DNA of 64,000 nt. It comes from Hyphomicrobiales bacterium (lineage in GTDB: Bacteria; Pseudomonadota; Alphaproteobacteria; Rhizobiales; Rhizobiaceae). The position numbers and the translations under genes were made by a program. How positions within the stretch are numbered: the first letter of the stretch is position 1; each line of letters begins with the position of its first letter. The stretch is from NCBI GenBank assembly GCA_900470965.1, contig UCCS01000006.1, positions 1 through 64,000 of the forward strand, read 5' to 3'. Of the stretch, positions 8,894-19,249 are shown piece by piece. The notes beneath the pieces were generated by a model that ran no database searches, had not been told where the DNA came from, and worked only from the letters and a program-made list of their open reading frames with translations.

Positions 8894-10118
8894 GCGCGTC
8901 GAGCGTATCGATCTTCCTGAGTTTCGGAAAACCGCTTGCCCAGATGGCGGCTACGGCGAGCGTACCGATGCCACCGATAATGACGGCCGGGACGGCGCCG
9001 AAAACCGCTGCCATAGTACCCGCACGGAATTCCCCGAGCTCGTTGGATGCGCCGACAAACACCGTATTGACCGCGTTGACACGGCCGCGCAGATGATCAG
9101 GCGTCCAGAGCGCGATCAGGCTTTCACGGACATAGACCGAGATCATGTCCGCAGCGCCCATGATGGCAAGCGCAGCGATGGACACCTCGGTATTGGTCGA
9201 GAGGCCGAACACGATCGTACCGAGGCCGAAGATCGCCACGCCGATGAACATGTATATGCCGGCCTTATGCTTCAGCGGATAGGCGGCAAGGAAGATCGCC
9301 ATGATGATGGCGCCCACACCCGGCGCCGAGCGAAGCAGGCCGAGACCCCACGGCCCGAGCGTCAGGATATCGCGCGCAAAGATCGGCATCAGCGCGGTAG
9401 CGCCGCCAAGCAGAACGGCGAATAGATCGAGCGAGATGGCGCCAAGCACCACCTTTTCTTCCCGGATATAGCGGAAGCCGCCGAGGATCATGTCCCAGTT
9501 CCTGGCCTCGCCCATCGTCTTCTGCGGCGGCTTGGGGATCATGTAGAGCAGGATCGCGCCGAGCGCAGAAAAGATGACGGCGACCGTATAGGCCGTCGAA
9601 GCGCTGACGCCGTAAAGCAGACCGCCGAGCACAGGGCCGGTGATGGCCGCCAGCTGCCAGGAGGATGAATTCCATGCGATCGCATTGGAGAGATCCTTCT
9701 CCGGCACGAGGTTGGGCGCAAGCGACTGCACGGCCGGCGTCATGAACGCCCGCTCAATGCCGAAGACCAAAAGCACGATGAAGACCGGGATCGGTGAAAA
9801 GCTGCCGGTGATCGTCATTCCGAGCAGCGCGAGCGTGCAGAGCGCGCTGACGAGCGAGCAGATCGAGGCGATGGCGCGGCGATTGTGCCGATCCGCCACC
9901 GAGCCGGTGACAAGGATCAGCACAAGAGACGGCAGGAACTGCACAAGCCCGATCAGACCGAGATAGATGGCGCTCCCGGTCTGGTCGTACATTTGCCAGC
10001 CAACCGCGACGCTCACGATCTGCTGCGAGAAGGAAAGCAGGAACCGCGCGAAGAAGAAGCGTGTATAGGACGGATGCCGGAACGCGGCAAAACGGTCTCC
10101 GGTGGGCGAAAGCGACAT
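8874..10118 (-). CDS. MFS transporter (EntS-like, 12 TM)
   Basis: The 414-residue protein has about twelve hydrophobic helices and the MFS loop motif G-S-V-A-D-R-H-N-R-R between TM2 and TM3 (near residues 76-85). The N-terminal sequence FRHPSYTRFFFARFLLSFSQQIVSVAVGW is cut here to its pattern: a charged start, then TM1. It resembles the DHA3/EntS group of putative drug or siderophore exporters. The substrate cannot be inferred; no siderophore genes are adjacent. It is monocistronic, convergent with the amidotransferase (20-bp overlap) and divergent from yggT. Confidence 0.88.
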   Translation of the reverse strand: MSLSPTGDRFAAFRHPSYTRFFFARFLLSFSQQIVSVAVGWQMYDQTGSAIYLGLIGLVQFLPSLVLILVTGSVADRHNRRAIASICSLVSALCTLALLGMTITGSFSPIPVFIVLLVFGIERAFMTPAVQSLAPNLVPEKDLSNAIAWNSSSWQLAAITGPVLGGLLYGVSASTAYTVAVIFSALGAILLYMIPKPPQKTMGEARNWDMILGGFRYIREEKVVLGAISLDLFAVLLGGATALMPIFARDILTLGPWGLGLLRSAPGVGAIIMAIFLAAYPLKHKAGIYMFIGVAIFGLGTIVFGLSTNTEVSIAALAIMGAADMISVYVRESLIALWTPDHLRGRVNAVNTVFVGASNELGEFRAGTMAAVFGAVPAVIIGGIGTLAVAAIWASGFPKLRKIDTLDAPIREAV

Positions 10119-10257
10119 GAAGCTTTTCCGAGAAAGCGGGTGCGGAATTGCCTGCGGAGCGACCCGTTAAACATGATTTGCCGTGCGTCTCCACACGGCC
10201 CTTGCTCGTTTAATCGCCAATGTCTACATATCTGTCAACAACGAACTGGAGACGGTA

Positions 10258-10572
10258 ATGGCGGGAATTCTTGAAGCCATATTTCTAATCATCAATGTGG
10301 CTTTGAACCTCTATTGGTACGTGATCATTGCCAGCGCCATTTTCTCGTGGCTGTACGCATTCAACGTCATCAATTCGAACAACCAGTTTGTGAACCAGTT
10401 GGGTATGTTCTTCTATAACGCGACTGAACCTGCATTGCGGCCCATACGCCGCTTTCTGCCCAATCTGGGTGGCATCGACATCTCTCCGATTATCCTGCTG
10501 CTGATCATCCTATTCATACAGGCCATACTCAACAATCCGATCAGGCCCTTCCTGTTCTCGCTGGTCGCTTGA
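10258..10572 (+). CDS. YggT family membrane protein
   Basis: The 104-residue protein has two hydrophobic regions (about 1-30 and 70-98) flanking the conserved motif [24 protein letters not shown], here described by its core EP-x-L-x-P-I-R-R. YggT proteins are small inner membrane proteins linked to ion homeostasis and division/envelope functions, without a proven reaction. The ATG at 10258 has a GGAG Shine-Dalgarno 8 nt upstream; the open frame further 5' lacks one. The TGA stop overlaps the TTG start of the DUF167 gene, a pairing seen across proteobacteria. Confidence 0.92.
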   Translation: MAGILEAIFLIINVALNLYWYVIIASAIFSWLYAFNVINSNNQFVNQLGMFFYNATEPALRPIRRFLPNLGGIDISPIILLLIILFIQAILNNPIRPFLFSLVA

Positions 10573-10880
10573 ACCACCCCTGGAGGCTTTCCGGTGATCA
10601 CATCCGTCTTGCTGTACGGCTGACGCCGAATGGCGGGCGGGATGCCATCGACGGGATCGAACCAGATGGCGAAGGCGGCATGCTCTTGAAGGCGCGCGTC
10701 ACCGCCGTACCGGAAAAGGGAAAAGCCAACAAGGCAATGATAGCGCTCGTCGCCAAGTCTTTGGGTATTCCTAAGTCCTCGGTCAGCCTTGCTTCCGGCG
10801 ATACGTCGCGCAAAAAAATCCTCCGGATCGATGGCGACCCGGAGGATGTGATGAAAAAGCTCGAAGGGCTGTTCGGCTAA
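10569..10880 (+). CDS. DUF167 (YggU) family protein
   Basis: The 103-residue protein has the DUF167 pattern: [14 protein letters not shown] near 14-27, an [17 protein letters not shown] block near 40-56 and the terminal [13 protein letters not shown] near 77-89. The function of the family is unknown. It starts with TTG overlapping the yggT stop (TTGA), so translation is probably coupled. A short palindromic repeat begins directly after its stop and separates it from convergent ppa. Confidence 0.9.
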   Translation: MNHPWRLSGDHIRLAVRLTPNGGRDAIDGIEPDGEGGMLLKARVTAVPEKGKANKAMIALVAKSLGIPKSSVSLASGDTSRKKILRIDGDPEDVMKKLEGLFG

Positions 10881-10934
10881 AGCAATTCCAGCAAAACTGT
10901 GCAGCGGTTTTGCGTCCGAAATTGCGTAAAAGCT
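10881..10934. repeat. Short palindromic intergenic repeat, type I copy 1
   Basis: An inner inverted repeat GCAAAAC/GTTTTGC is nested in an imperfect outer repeat GCAATTCC/GAAATTGC. The 17-base core TGTGCAGCGGTTTTGCG recurs exactly in the copy at 26645-26750. It fills the gap between the converging DUF167 and ppa genes and could act as a bidirectional 3' structure. Similar elements are dispersed in Rhizobium genomes (from memory). Confidence 0.75.
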
Positions 10935-10938
10935 AGGC

Positions 10939-11475
10939 TCAGGCCTTTTCCTTCTTGGCGCGTTCGATCGCTTCGAGGATGAGCTCACCGGCTTCCTTGT
11001 AATCACCCCAGCCGAAGATCTTTACCCACTTGCCGGGTTCCAGATCCTTGTAGTGCTCGAAGAAGTGTTCGATCTGCTTCAGCGTGATTTCCGGAAGGTC
11101 GGTGTAATCCTTGACCTTGTCATAGCGCTGCGTCAGCTTCGGCGACGGAACGGCAATGATCTTCTCATCCTTGCCCGAATTGTCTTCCATCTTCAGAACG
11201 CCGATCGGGCGGACGTTGATGACGCAGCCCGGAACCAGCGGACGGGTGCTGGCGATCAGCACGTCGATCGGGTCGCCGTCTTCGGAAAGCGTGTGCGGCA
11301 CGAAGCCGTAGTTACCCGGATAGGTCATCGGGGTATAGAGGAAGCGATCGACAACCAGCGTACCGGCTTCCTTGTCCATTTCATACTTGATCGGATGACC
11401 GCCGACGGGAACTTCGACGATAACGTTGACGTCTTCAGGTGGATTCTTACCGATTGAAACGGCATCGATGCGCAT
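10939..11475 (-). CDS. ppa: Inorganic pyrophosphatase (family I)
   Basis: Ppa hydrolyses pyrophosphate to two phosphates, pulling biosynthetic reactions forward. The 178-residue product matches the family I size and carries [17 protein letters not shown] near 20-36, the [12 protein letters not shown] block near 51-62, and the metal-binding DGDPIDVLI motif near 66-74. The ATG at 11475 gives the conserved N-terminus MRIDAVSIG; upstream in-frame ATGs would add 33 unconserved residues. It appears monocistronic. Confidence 0.97.
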   Translation of the reverse strand: MRIDAVSIGKNPPEDVNVIVEVPVGGHPIKYEMDKEAGTLVVDRFLYTPMTYPGNYGFVPHTLSEDGDPIDVLIASTRPLVPGCVINVRPIGVLKMEDNSGKDEKIIAVPSPKLTQRYDKVKDYTDLPEITLKQIEHFFEHYKDLEPGKWVKIFGWGDYKEAGELILEAIERAKKEKA

Positions 11476-11624
11476 AGGAAACTCCCGCAAGATTGAATTG
11501 CTTCGAAGCCAGTTAATCGGTTTCATCTCGCAACGCAACATGCCTCGCAAGCAATGCTTAATATGCGAAGACATCCAAAGGTGGAATATTTGCAGTATGA
11601 AATGGGCCGCTTGTGAAGCCGCGA

Positions 11625-12131
11625 TCAGTTCCAGATGAAGCCGATCTTTTTAATCTGCTTATGGTCGAAATTTTCTATACCTTCGCAGAAATCGATACCA
11701 CCATGGTCGCGATAAAAGTCGGCGGCCGTTTCATTTTCTTCCAGGCACCAAACGACCAGGCCGTTGCAGCCCAGAGATTTCAAAAGCCGCCGGGCTTCGC
11801 CAAAAAGCAGCTTGCCGAGGCCGATACCCTGATATTCCGGACGCAAATAGAGCTCGTAGATTTCGCCTTCCTGAGGCAGCGCGCGTGCGCGATTAAGGCC
11901 GAGGGTCGCGTAACCAGCGACGGTCCCCGCCACATCCAGAACGAGCAATGTCGCCGGGCCGCGAGTTGCCTTGCGCCACCAGTTTTCACCGCGGCGCTCG
12001 ATCATCTGGTTCAGAGCACGATGCGGAATGATGCCCGCATAAGTATGCTGCCAGGAAAGCCGATGGGCTTCCGAAATGGCTCGGGCATCATGCGGTTCAG
12101 CCCGCCGGACATCGATCGACAACGTCTTCAT
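11625..12131 (-). CDS. GNAT family N-acetyltransferase
   Basis: The 168-residue product is a GNAT domain. The N-terminal [16 protein letters not shown] is a typical beta1-alpha1 start, and motif A is visible as [21 protein letters not shown] near 89-109 (acetyl-CoA binding Q-G-I-G-L-G). The C-terminal part has [16 protein letters not shown] near 125-140. The acceptor is unknown. I chose the ATG at 12131 because the domain begins directly after it; the frame stays open upstream but with unconserved basic sequence. It lies alone between ppa and typA. Confidence 0.85.
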   Translation of the reverse strand: MKTLSIDVRRAEPHDARAISEAHRLSWQHTYAGIIPHRALNQMIERRGENWWRKATRGPATLLVLDVAGTVAGYATLGLNRARALPQEGEIYELYLRPEYQGIGLGKLLFGEARRLLKSLGCNGLVVWCLEENETAADFYRDHGGIDFCEGIENFDHKQIKKIGFIWN

Positions 12132-12280
12132 AACGCTTACTCTGGTCCTGCCGGAGGCAATTAACCATATGCGTCGACCGCATTGTGATCGATTGCCCAC
12201 AGACTTGATATGTGGACGACAGGCAAAATTTAACGCTTTTTTAACGATTGTCACAAGTCGGAATCGACGCAGCGCACAAT

Positions 12281-12313
12281 AAAAAACCCCGGCGCGAAGG
12301 CCGGGGTTTTAAA
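12281..12313 (-). terminator. Rho-independent terminator of typA
   Basis: AACCCCGGC and GCCGGGGTT form a 9-bp stem with a 6-base loop, followed on the minus strand by a run of six T. It lies 17 nt beyond the typA stop codon. Confidence 0.9.
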
Positions 12314-12329
12314 GGAGTAGCCGAGGCTC

Positions 12330-14150
12330 TTAGAGAGCTGCCTTCGACTTTTCGAAACGCTTGCGGTCGTTGGCATCGAGATACATCTTGCGCAGACGAA
12401 TGTTCTTCGGCGTCACTTCCATCAGTTCGTCGTCCTGGATCCAGGAGAGAGCGCGATCGAGCGTCATGCGGATCGGCGGCGTCAGCTTCACCGCTTCGTC
12501 CTTGCCGGCGGCGCGGATGTTGGTGAGCTGCTTGCCCTTGAGGACATTGACTTCAAGGTCGTTGTCGCGCGAATGGATGCCGATGATCATACCGGCATAG
12601 ACCTTTTCGCCCGGCTCGATGATCATCGGGCCGCGGTCTTCCAGATTGAACATTGCATAGGCGACGGCTTCACCGGAAGCGTTGGCGAGCAGCACGCCGT
12701 TGACGCGGCCACCGATGACGCCCTTGTAGGGCTGGTAGTCGTGGAACAGGCGGTTCATGATCGCCGTGCCCCGCGTATCCGTCAGTAGCTCCGACTGGTA
12801 GCCGATCAGGCCACGGGTCGGTGCGTAGAAACGCAGGCGAAGACGATTGCCGCCCGACGGACGCAACTCGACCATTTCGGCCTTGCGCTCGGACATCTTC
12901 TGCACGACGACACCGGAATGTTCTTCGTCGACGTCGACGACGACTTCCTCGATCGGCTCCAGAAGCTGGCCGCTTTCATCCTTGTGCATCACGACGCGCG
13001 GACGCGATACGGCAAGCTCGAAGCCTTCGCGACGCATGGTTTCGATGAGAACGGCGAGCTGAAGTTCGCCGCGGCCGGACACGTAGAACGAATCCTTGCC
13101 TTCGGCTTCTTCGATCTTCAGGGCGACGTTGCCTTCGGCTTCCTTGAAGAGACGGTCGCGGATGACGCGGCTCGTCACCTTGTCGCCTTCGGTGCCCGCC
13201 AGCGGGCTGTCGTTGACGATGAAGGACATGGTGACTGTCGGCGGATCGATAGGCTGCGCCTTCATGGCTTCCGAGACGGCCGGATCACAGAAAGTGTCGG
13301 CAACGGTACCCTTGGAGAGGCCTGCAATCGCGACGATGTCGCCCGCATGCGCTTCTTCGATCGCCGTGCGCTCAATGCCGCGGAAGGCGAGGATTTTGGA
13401 AATTCTGCCGGTTTCGATCAGCTTGCCGTCCTGGCCGAGGACCTTGACGGCCTGGTTCGGCTTGATCGAGCCCGATGCGATGCGGCCGGTGATGATACGG
13501 CCGAGGAAGGGGTTGGCTTCGAGGATCGTGCCGATCATGCGGAACGGACCTTCTTCGACAGTCGGCTCAGGCACATGCTTGAGCACCAGGTCGAGAAGCG
13601 GCGCGAGACCCTGATCCTTCGGACCTTCCGGGTTGACGTTCATCCAGCCATCGCGACCGGAACCGTAGAGGATCGGGAAGTCGAGCTGCTCGTCGGTCGC
13701 ATCGAGATTGGCGAAGAGATCGAAGACTTCGTTGATGACTTCTTCATGGCGGCCATCCGGACGGTCGATCTTGTTGATCGCGACGATCGGACGAAGACCG
13801 ACCTTCAATGCCTTCGAGACAACGAACTTCGTCTGCGGCATCGGGCCTTCGGAGGAGTCGACGAGAACGATCGCGCCATCCACCATCGAAAGAATGCGCT
13901 CGACTTCACCGCCGAAGTCGGCGTGGCCGGGGGTGTCGACGATGTTGATGCGGACACCCTTCCATTCCACCGAGGTCGCCTTGGCGAGAATGGTGATGCC
14001 GCGCTCCTTTTCGAGATCGTTCGAGTCCATCACGCGTTCTGCAACGCGCTGGTTCTCGCGGAACGAACCGGACTGTTTCAGGAGCTCGTCGACGAGGGTC
14101 GTTTTGCCATGGTCAACGTGCGCGATGATCGCGATGTTGCGAAGTGCCAT
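12330..14150 (-). CDS. typA: Ribosome-associated GTPase TypA/BipA
   Basis: TypA is an EF-G-like translational GTPase that binds ribosomes under stress and aids 50S assembly. The 606-residue protein has the P-loop AHVDHGKTTL at 10-19, the switch I region KERGITI near 48-54, DTPGH at 72-76 and NKIDRPDGR near 127. Domain II (about 200-300) and the C-terminal EF-G III/V-like and BipA-specific domains follow. Length is normal. It is monocistronic with its own terminator. Confidence 0.97.
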   Translation of the reverse strand: MALRNIAIIAHVDHGKTTLVDELLKQSGSFRENQRVAERVMDSNDLEKERGITILAKATSVEWKGVRINIVDTPGHADFGGEVERILSMVDGAIVLVDSSEGPMPQTKFVVSKALKVGLRPIVAINKIDRPDGRHEEVINEVFDLFANLDATDEQLDFPILYGSGRDGWMNVNPEGPKDQGLAPLLDLVLKHVPEPTVEEGPFRMIGTILEANPFLGRIITGRIASGSIKPNQAVKVLGQDGKLIETGRISKILAFRGIERTAIEEAHAGDIVAIAGLSKGTVADTFCDPAVSEAMKAQPIDPPTVTMSFIVNDSPLAGTEGDKVTSRVIRDRLFKEAEGNVALKIEEAEGKDSFYVSGRGELQLAVLIETMRREGFELAVSRPRVVMHKDESGQLLEPIEEVVVDVDEEHSGVVVQKMSERKAEMVELRPSGGNRLRLRFYAPTRGLIGYQSELLTDTRGTAIMNRLFHDYQPYKGVIGGRVNGVLLANASGEAVAYAMFNLEDRGPMIIEPGEKVYAGMIIGIHSRDNDLEVNVLKGKQLTNIRAAGKDEAVKLTPPIRMTLDRALSWIQDDELMEVTPKNIRLRKMYLDANDRKRFEKSKAAL

Positions 14151-14309
14151 TTGTCATAATCTCTGAGGCTGGGGCGCTACGCTTAGTGGACGCGCCATTT
14201 ATGTTTGGCGCGCTCATACCGTTTTTTTCGCGATTGCGAAAGGGGGTGGCACGCGAAAGCTGCGGCATGGCTATCACCGTGCCGCTCTGCTCCATGTCAT
14301 CAAACTGTC

Positions 14310-16397
14310 TTAAGCGTCGCTGCCTGTCAATTCCTCGAAGGTCGCAAGCCCCTTCTTGACCAGCATCGCGTCCGGGCTCGGCAGCTTGCCGCGGAACGCC
14401 TTGTAGGCATCTTCCGGATCGACGGAGCCGCCCGTGGAGTAGATATTGTCCCGAAGCTTCCTGGCCATTTCGCCATTGAAGGCATCGCCCGTCTCCTCGA
14501 AGGCGGCGAAGGCATCGGCATCCAGCACTTCCGACCACATGTAGGAGTAATAACCGGCCGAATAGCCGCCGGAGAAGATATGTTGGAAGTGCGGCGTGGC
14601 GTGGCGCATGACGATCGATTTCGGTATGCCGATTTCAGCAAGCACTTCCGCCTGCACCGCCATCGGGTCTTCCACCTTGTCGCGGGTATGGAAGGCCATG
14701 TCGACCAATGCCGAGGAGGTGAACTCCACCGTGTTGAAGCCGGAATTGAAGGTGCGGGCTGCCAGAACCTTGTCGAGCAATGCCTGCGGCATCGGCTGCC
14801 CGGTCTCGAAATGCACGGCATATTCCTTGAGGATGGCGGGAACCGTCAGCCAGTGTTCGTAGAGCTGCGAGGGCAATTCCACAAAATCACGCGAGACGCC
14901 TGTACCGGCGATCGAGGGATAGGTGACGTTGGAGAGCATGCCATGCAGCGCATGACCGAACTCGTGAAACAGCGTACGCGCATCGTCGAGCGAAAGCAGG
15001 GCGGGCTTGCCTTCGGCCGGTTTTGCGAAGTTGCAGACATTGTAGATGATCGGCAACTCGCCGTGATGGCCATTCTTCAGCGTTAGCTTGTGCTGGGACT
15101 GGAAGGAGCTCATCCAGGCGCCTGAGCGTTTCGAGCTGCGAGCGAAATAATCGCCGAGGAAGAGCGCGACCAGCTTGTCGTCCCGATCGCGGATCTCGAA
15201 GACGCGCACGTCGGGATGATAGGCAGCAATGCCCTTCTTCTCCACCGCGCGAATGCCGAACAGCCGGCCGGCTACATCGAAGCAGGCACCGATGATCTTT
15301 TCGAGCTGCAGATAGGGCTTCAATTCCGCTTCCGAGAAATTGAACCGCAGCGCGCGGATCTTCTCCGCGTAATGGCGCCAGTCCCAAGGCATGACCTCGT
15401 GGTTCTTGCCCTCGACAGCGATCAGCCCGGCGATATCGGCTTCTTCCTCATGAGCGCGTTTCACCGCTCTGGCCCAGACAGCGCGCAACAGATTGTTCAC
15501 AGCCTCGGGTGTCTTCGCCATCGTGTTATCGAGCTTCAATTCGGCGAAGTTGCCGTAGCCGAGAAGTTTCGCCACTTCGTCGCGCAGGGCCAACGTCTCT
15601 CTGATAATGCCGCGATTGTCGGTCGCACCGACATTCTCCCCGCGCGCCACCCAGGCCTTGAAGGCCTGCTCGCGCAGATCCCGGCGCTCCGAGAAAGTCA
15701 GGAAGGGCTCGATGATCGAGCGCGACAGGGTCACGGCATATTTGCTGCCCTCGCCGCGCTCACGGGCAGCCGCCGCCATCGCGTCGCGCAGAAAATCGGG
15801 AATGCCGGCAAGTTCGTCTTCGCTGGAGAGGATCAGCGACCAGCTCTTCTCGTCGGCGAGCACATTCTGCCCGAAGCTAGTGCTGAGGCCTGCGAGCTTT
15901 TCGTTGATCGTGGCAAGTTTCTCCTGCTCGGCCTTCGGCAGCTTGGCGCCCGATTTCACGAAGCCTTTCCAGTGCCGCTCCAGCACGCGTGTCTGTTCCA
16001 GCGTCAGACCGAGGCTTTCGCGCTTTTCCCAGAGTGTATCAATGCGCTTGAAGAGATCCGCATTCATGCCGATCTTCGAATAATGCCGCGACATCTTCGG
16101 CGAAATATCCCGCTCCAGCGCCTGGATGACGTCGTTGGTATGGGCGCCTGCCCGATTCCAGAAAAGCGCGGAAACGCGCGACAGCTCATCTCCGGCGATT
16201 TCGAGCGCGACGACCGTATTGTCGAAACTCGGTTCTTCCTTGTTACCGGCGATCGCGTCGATCTCTCTTTCGTGCGAGGCGAGAGCGGACTCAAAGGCCG
16301 CAGCGAAATCGCCATCGGCGACCGCATCGAAACGCGGCAGGCCATGAAGGCCATTCCAGTTGACAAGTGCCTGATTGAATTGACTGGGAGAAGACAT
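14310..16397 (-). CDS. M3 family metallopeptidase (oligopeptidase A / Dcp-type)
   Basis: The 695-residue protein is a soluble zinc peptidase of the thimet oligopeptidase family. The zinc motif HEFGH lies at 478-482, with the third ligand in the downstream ELPSQLYEHW helix. There is no signal peptide, so it is cytoplasmic and probably degrades short peptides produced by other proteases. It resembles both PrlC (oligopeptidase A) and Dcp; sequence alone does not settle which. It lies upstream of typA on the same strand with a 159-bp gap, so it is probably a separate unit. Confidence 0.93.
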   Translation of the reverse strand: MSSPSQFNQALVNWNGLHGLPRFDAVADGDFAAAFESALASHEREIDAIAGNKEEPSFDNTVVALEIAGDELSRVSALFWNRAGAHTNDVIQALERDISPKMSRHYSKIGMNADLFKRIDTLWEKRESLGLTLEQTRVLERHWKGFVKSGAKLPKAEQEKLATINEKLAGLSTSFGQNVLADEKSWSLILSSEDELAGIPDFLRDAMAAAARERGEGSKYAVTLSRSIIEPFLTFSERRDLREQAFKAWVARGENVGATDNRGIIRETLALRDEVAKLLGYGNFAELKLDNTMAKTPEAVNNLLRAVWARAVKRAHEEEADIAGLIAVEGKNHEVMPWDWRHYAEKIRALRFNFSEAELKPYLQLEKIIGACFDVAGRLFGIRAVEKKGIAAYHPDVRVFEIRDRDDKLVALFLGDYFARSSKRSGAWMSSFQSQHKLTLKNGHHGELPIIYNVCNFAKPAEGKPALLSLDDARTLFHEFGHALHGMLSNVTYPSIAGTGVSRDFVELPSQLYEHWLTVPAILKEYAVHFETGQPMPQALLDKVLAARTFNSGFNTVEFTSSALVDMAFHTRDKVEDPMAVQAEVLAEIGIPKSIVMRHATPHFQHIFSGGYSAGYYSYMWSEVLDADAFAAFEETGDAFNGEMARKLRDNIYSTGGSVDPEDAYKAFRGKLPSPDAMLVKKGLATFEELTGSDA

Positions 16398-16602
16398 ATG
16401 AAAGTCCTTTATGCCGGCAAGTGGATCGATAATATAGGAAGGCCATCACGGAATTGATATGTGGCTGACTTGGACTTTTGCCCGCCCGGCTAAATCTTAA
16501 GGGCAAGAATTGATACATAAAAATTAACCAATCGTTAACGATTGACGCGAATCAGGCCAAGACGCTAGTTTCCCTCTAATCTTCATGTAAGAGGACATGC
16601 GT

Positions 16603-17049
16603 ATGGAAATCTTTTCCGTGCGGTCTTCTCAGAGTTTGCTATTCAAAAATAATCCCAATAATAACGCAAAAAGTTCGAAGACCGCTGATATTACAATTGA
16701 GCCGAAGCCCACTGTTGCCCAAGGCTCATTCCAGATCGAAGACTCTGACAACAGGCAGGCGCTCGATTTTACAGCCGTCAGCCCGGGTGAATTGCGCAGC
16801 TATGCGCGCCAGGGCTACGACAATGGCCTGATCGATCAGAATACGTTTGCCGCAATATCCGAACCGCTGCCGATGCACGCGATCGATCCGCTTGGCAATG
16901 TCATCGACCTGTCCAACGTCACAGACGGCACGAGCTTCAACTTCCTCGACTATTATCGCAACCAGCTTCAGATCGCCATGTCGATCGGCGATCCGAATGA
17001 GGTTCAGACGCTGAATTCGGTCGTCGGCTTCCTCGTCAACGAGGCCTGA
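16603..17049 (+). CDS. Conserved hypothetical protein, unknown function
   Basis: I do not recognise a named family. The 148-residue product has no signal peptide or membrane segment. Its first 40 residues are polar and low-complexity (NNPNNNAKSSKT), followed by a more conserved-looking acidic half with SPGELRSYARQGYDNGLI near 63-80 and FLDYYRNQLQIAMSIGDPNE near 113-132. The ATG at 16603 is preferred over 16597 because the AAGAGG Shine-Dalgarno at 16589-16594 is 8 nt from it and only 2 nt from the other. Its stop is back to back with that of the convergent LysE gene. Codon use in the second half fits a real gene. Confidence 0.7.
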   Translation: MEIFSVRSSQSLLFKNNPNNNAKSSKTADITIEPKPTVAQGSFQIEDSDNRQALDFTAVSPGELRSYARQGYDNGLIDQNTFAAISEPLPMHAIDPLGNVIDLSNVTDGTSFNFLDYYRNQLQIAMSIGDPNEVQTLNSVVGFLVNEA

Positions 17050-17691
17050 TCAGGCCTTTCGCCAGCCAAGCAGGCCGGGTGTGGCGTGCCACAGCGCCTG
17101 CACGGCAAAGCCCATGAAGAGCACACCGGAGCAGCGGACGATCAGCCGCTCATGCGCGCGGTAGAAGCGACGCACGACGCCGGCGCCGATGATGCCGATC
17201 AGAATGATGTCAGCCGTGACGAAACCGACGAAGGAAACGCTGAGCAGCATAGGCAGAGCCTCGAAATCCAGCGCGCTTGCCGAGCCCGCGACCAGTGCCG
17301 TGAAGGTGGCAAGCGCCACTGGATAGCCCTTCGGATTGGTGACGCCGAAGATCAGCCCGCGGCGGAATGGCCGCTCCACCACCATCAGCGCCTGCCCCTC
17401 GGCCTTCGGCTTGGCATTGACGGCACTCCAGCCAATCCAGGCGAGATAGAAACCGCAGGCAAGTCCGAGCAGGTCGAACACGAAGGTGCCGATCGTCTTG
17501 GCCCCGACGATCGCAACCAGCGCCAGTCCCGACCAGATGATGTCGCCAACGAGATGACCCATCATGAAGAAGGCACCAGCCTTGCGCCCCTGCCCGGCGC
17601 CAATGCCGAGAAGCTGCAGGAAGGCCGGGCCGGGAATGAGTACATAAAAAAGCGCCGCCAGAAAGGCGCCGAGAAGCAGGGAAAGCGGCAT
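17050..17691 (-). CDS. LysE/RhtB family amino acid exporter
   Basis: The 213-residue membrane protein has about six hydrophobic helices and the family signature IPGPAFLQLLGIGAGQGRKAG near residues 18-38 (P-G-P followed by a G-x-R-x-G loop). The middle has the conserved NPKGYP segment near 125. Members export amino acids such as lysine, threonine or homoserine lactone; the substrate is not predictable. Its stop codon directly abuts that of the convergent 148-residue gene inside a 16-bp palindrome. Confidence 0.9.
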   Translation of the reverse strand: MPLSLLLGAFLAALFYVLIPGPAFLQLLGIGAGQGRKAGAFFMMGHLVGDIIWSGLALVAIVGAKTIGTFVFDLLGLACGFYLAWIGWSAVNAKPKAEGQALMVVERPFRRGLIFGVTNPKGYPVALATFTALVAGSASALDFEALPMLLSVSFVGFVTADIILIGIIGAGVVRRFYRAHERLIVRCSGVLFMGFAVQALWHATPGLLGWRKA

Positions 17692-17771
17692 GGAAATGCT
17701 CCGGTAATGACGACTCAGCTTATGCGATAGCCCTGCCGCGTCAAGACATTACAACCTGCAATCGGTGCGAC

Positions 17772-17807
17772 AAAAAAAGGCCCGCGCGGCAGAGCAGGCG
17801 GGCCTTT
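17772..17807 (-). terminator. Rho-independent terminator of argG
   Basis: AAAGGCCCGC pairs with GCGGGCCTTT (10-bp stem, 12-base loop), followed on the minus strand by seven consecutive T residues. It lies about 20 nt after the argG stop. Confidence 0.9.
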
Positions 17808-17827
17808 CCGGATCGGTCTGGCGTGAC

Positions 17828-19051
<1,224 letters not shown>

Positions 19052-19249
19052 GATGATGAGGTCCGTTGCATAGAGGCCGCGGCACACCCGCAAAGCCCGG
19101 TATCGCGGCACTTTTAGCGAGATTAGCGCGTGACGCAAGGGCAAGGAGGATAGCAACCGGTCCGATAGGGCGTGATAAGGTTTGACAGCACGGAACCGGA
19201 GCCCATATTCGGCATCGTCCGAACAATGCTCTGAGGAGAGGCCCGTCCC

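Noticed and set aside
12918-14159. 413-codon open frame antisense to typA
   Set aside because: It mirrors typA codon bias, has no ribosome site or family features, and overlaps a highly conserved gene throughout.
15216-16457. 413-codon open frame antisense to the M3 peptidase gene
   Set aside because: A shadow of the real gene; the product is compositionally odd and has no motif.
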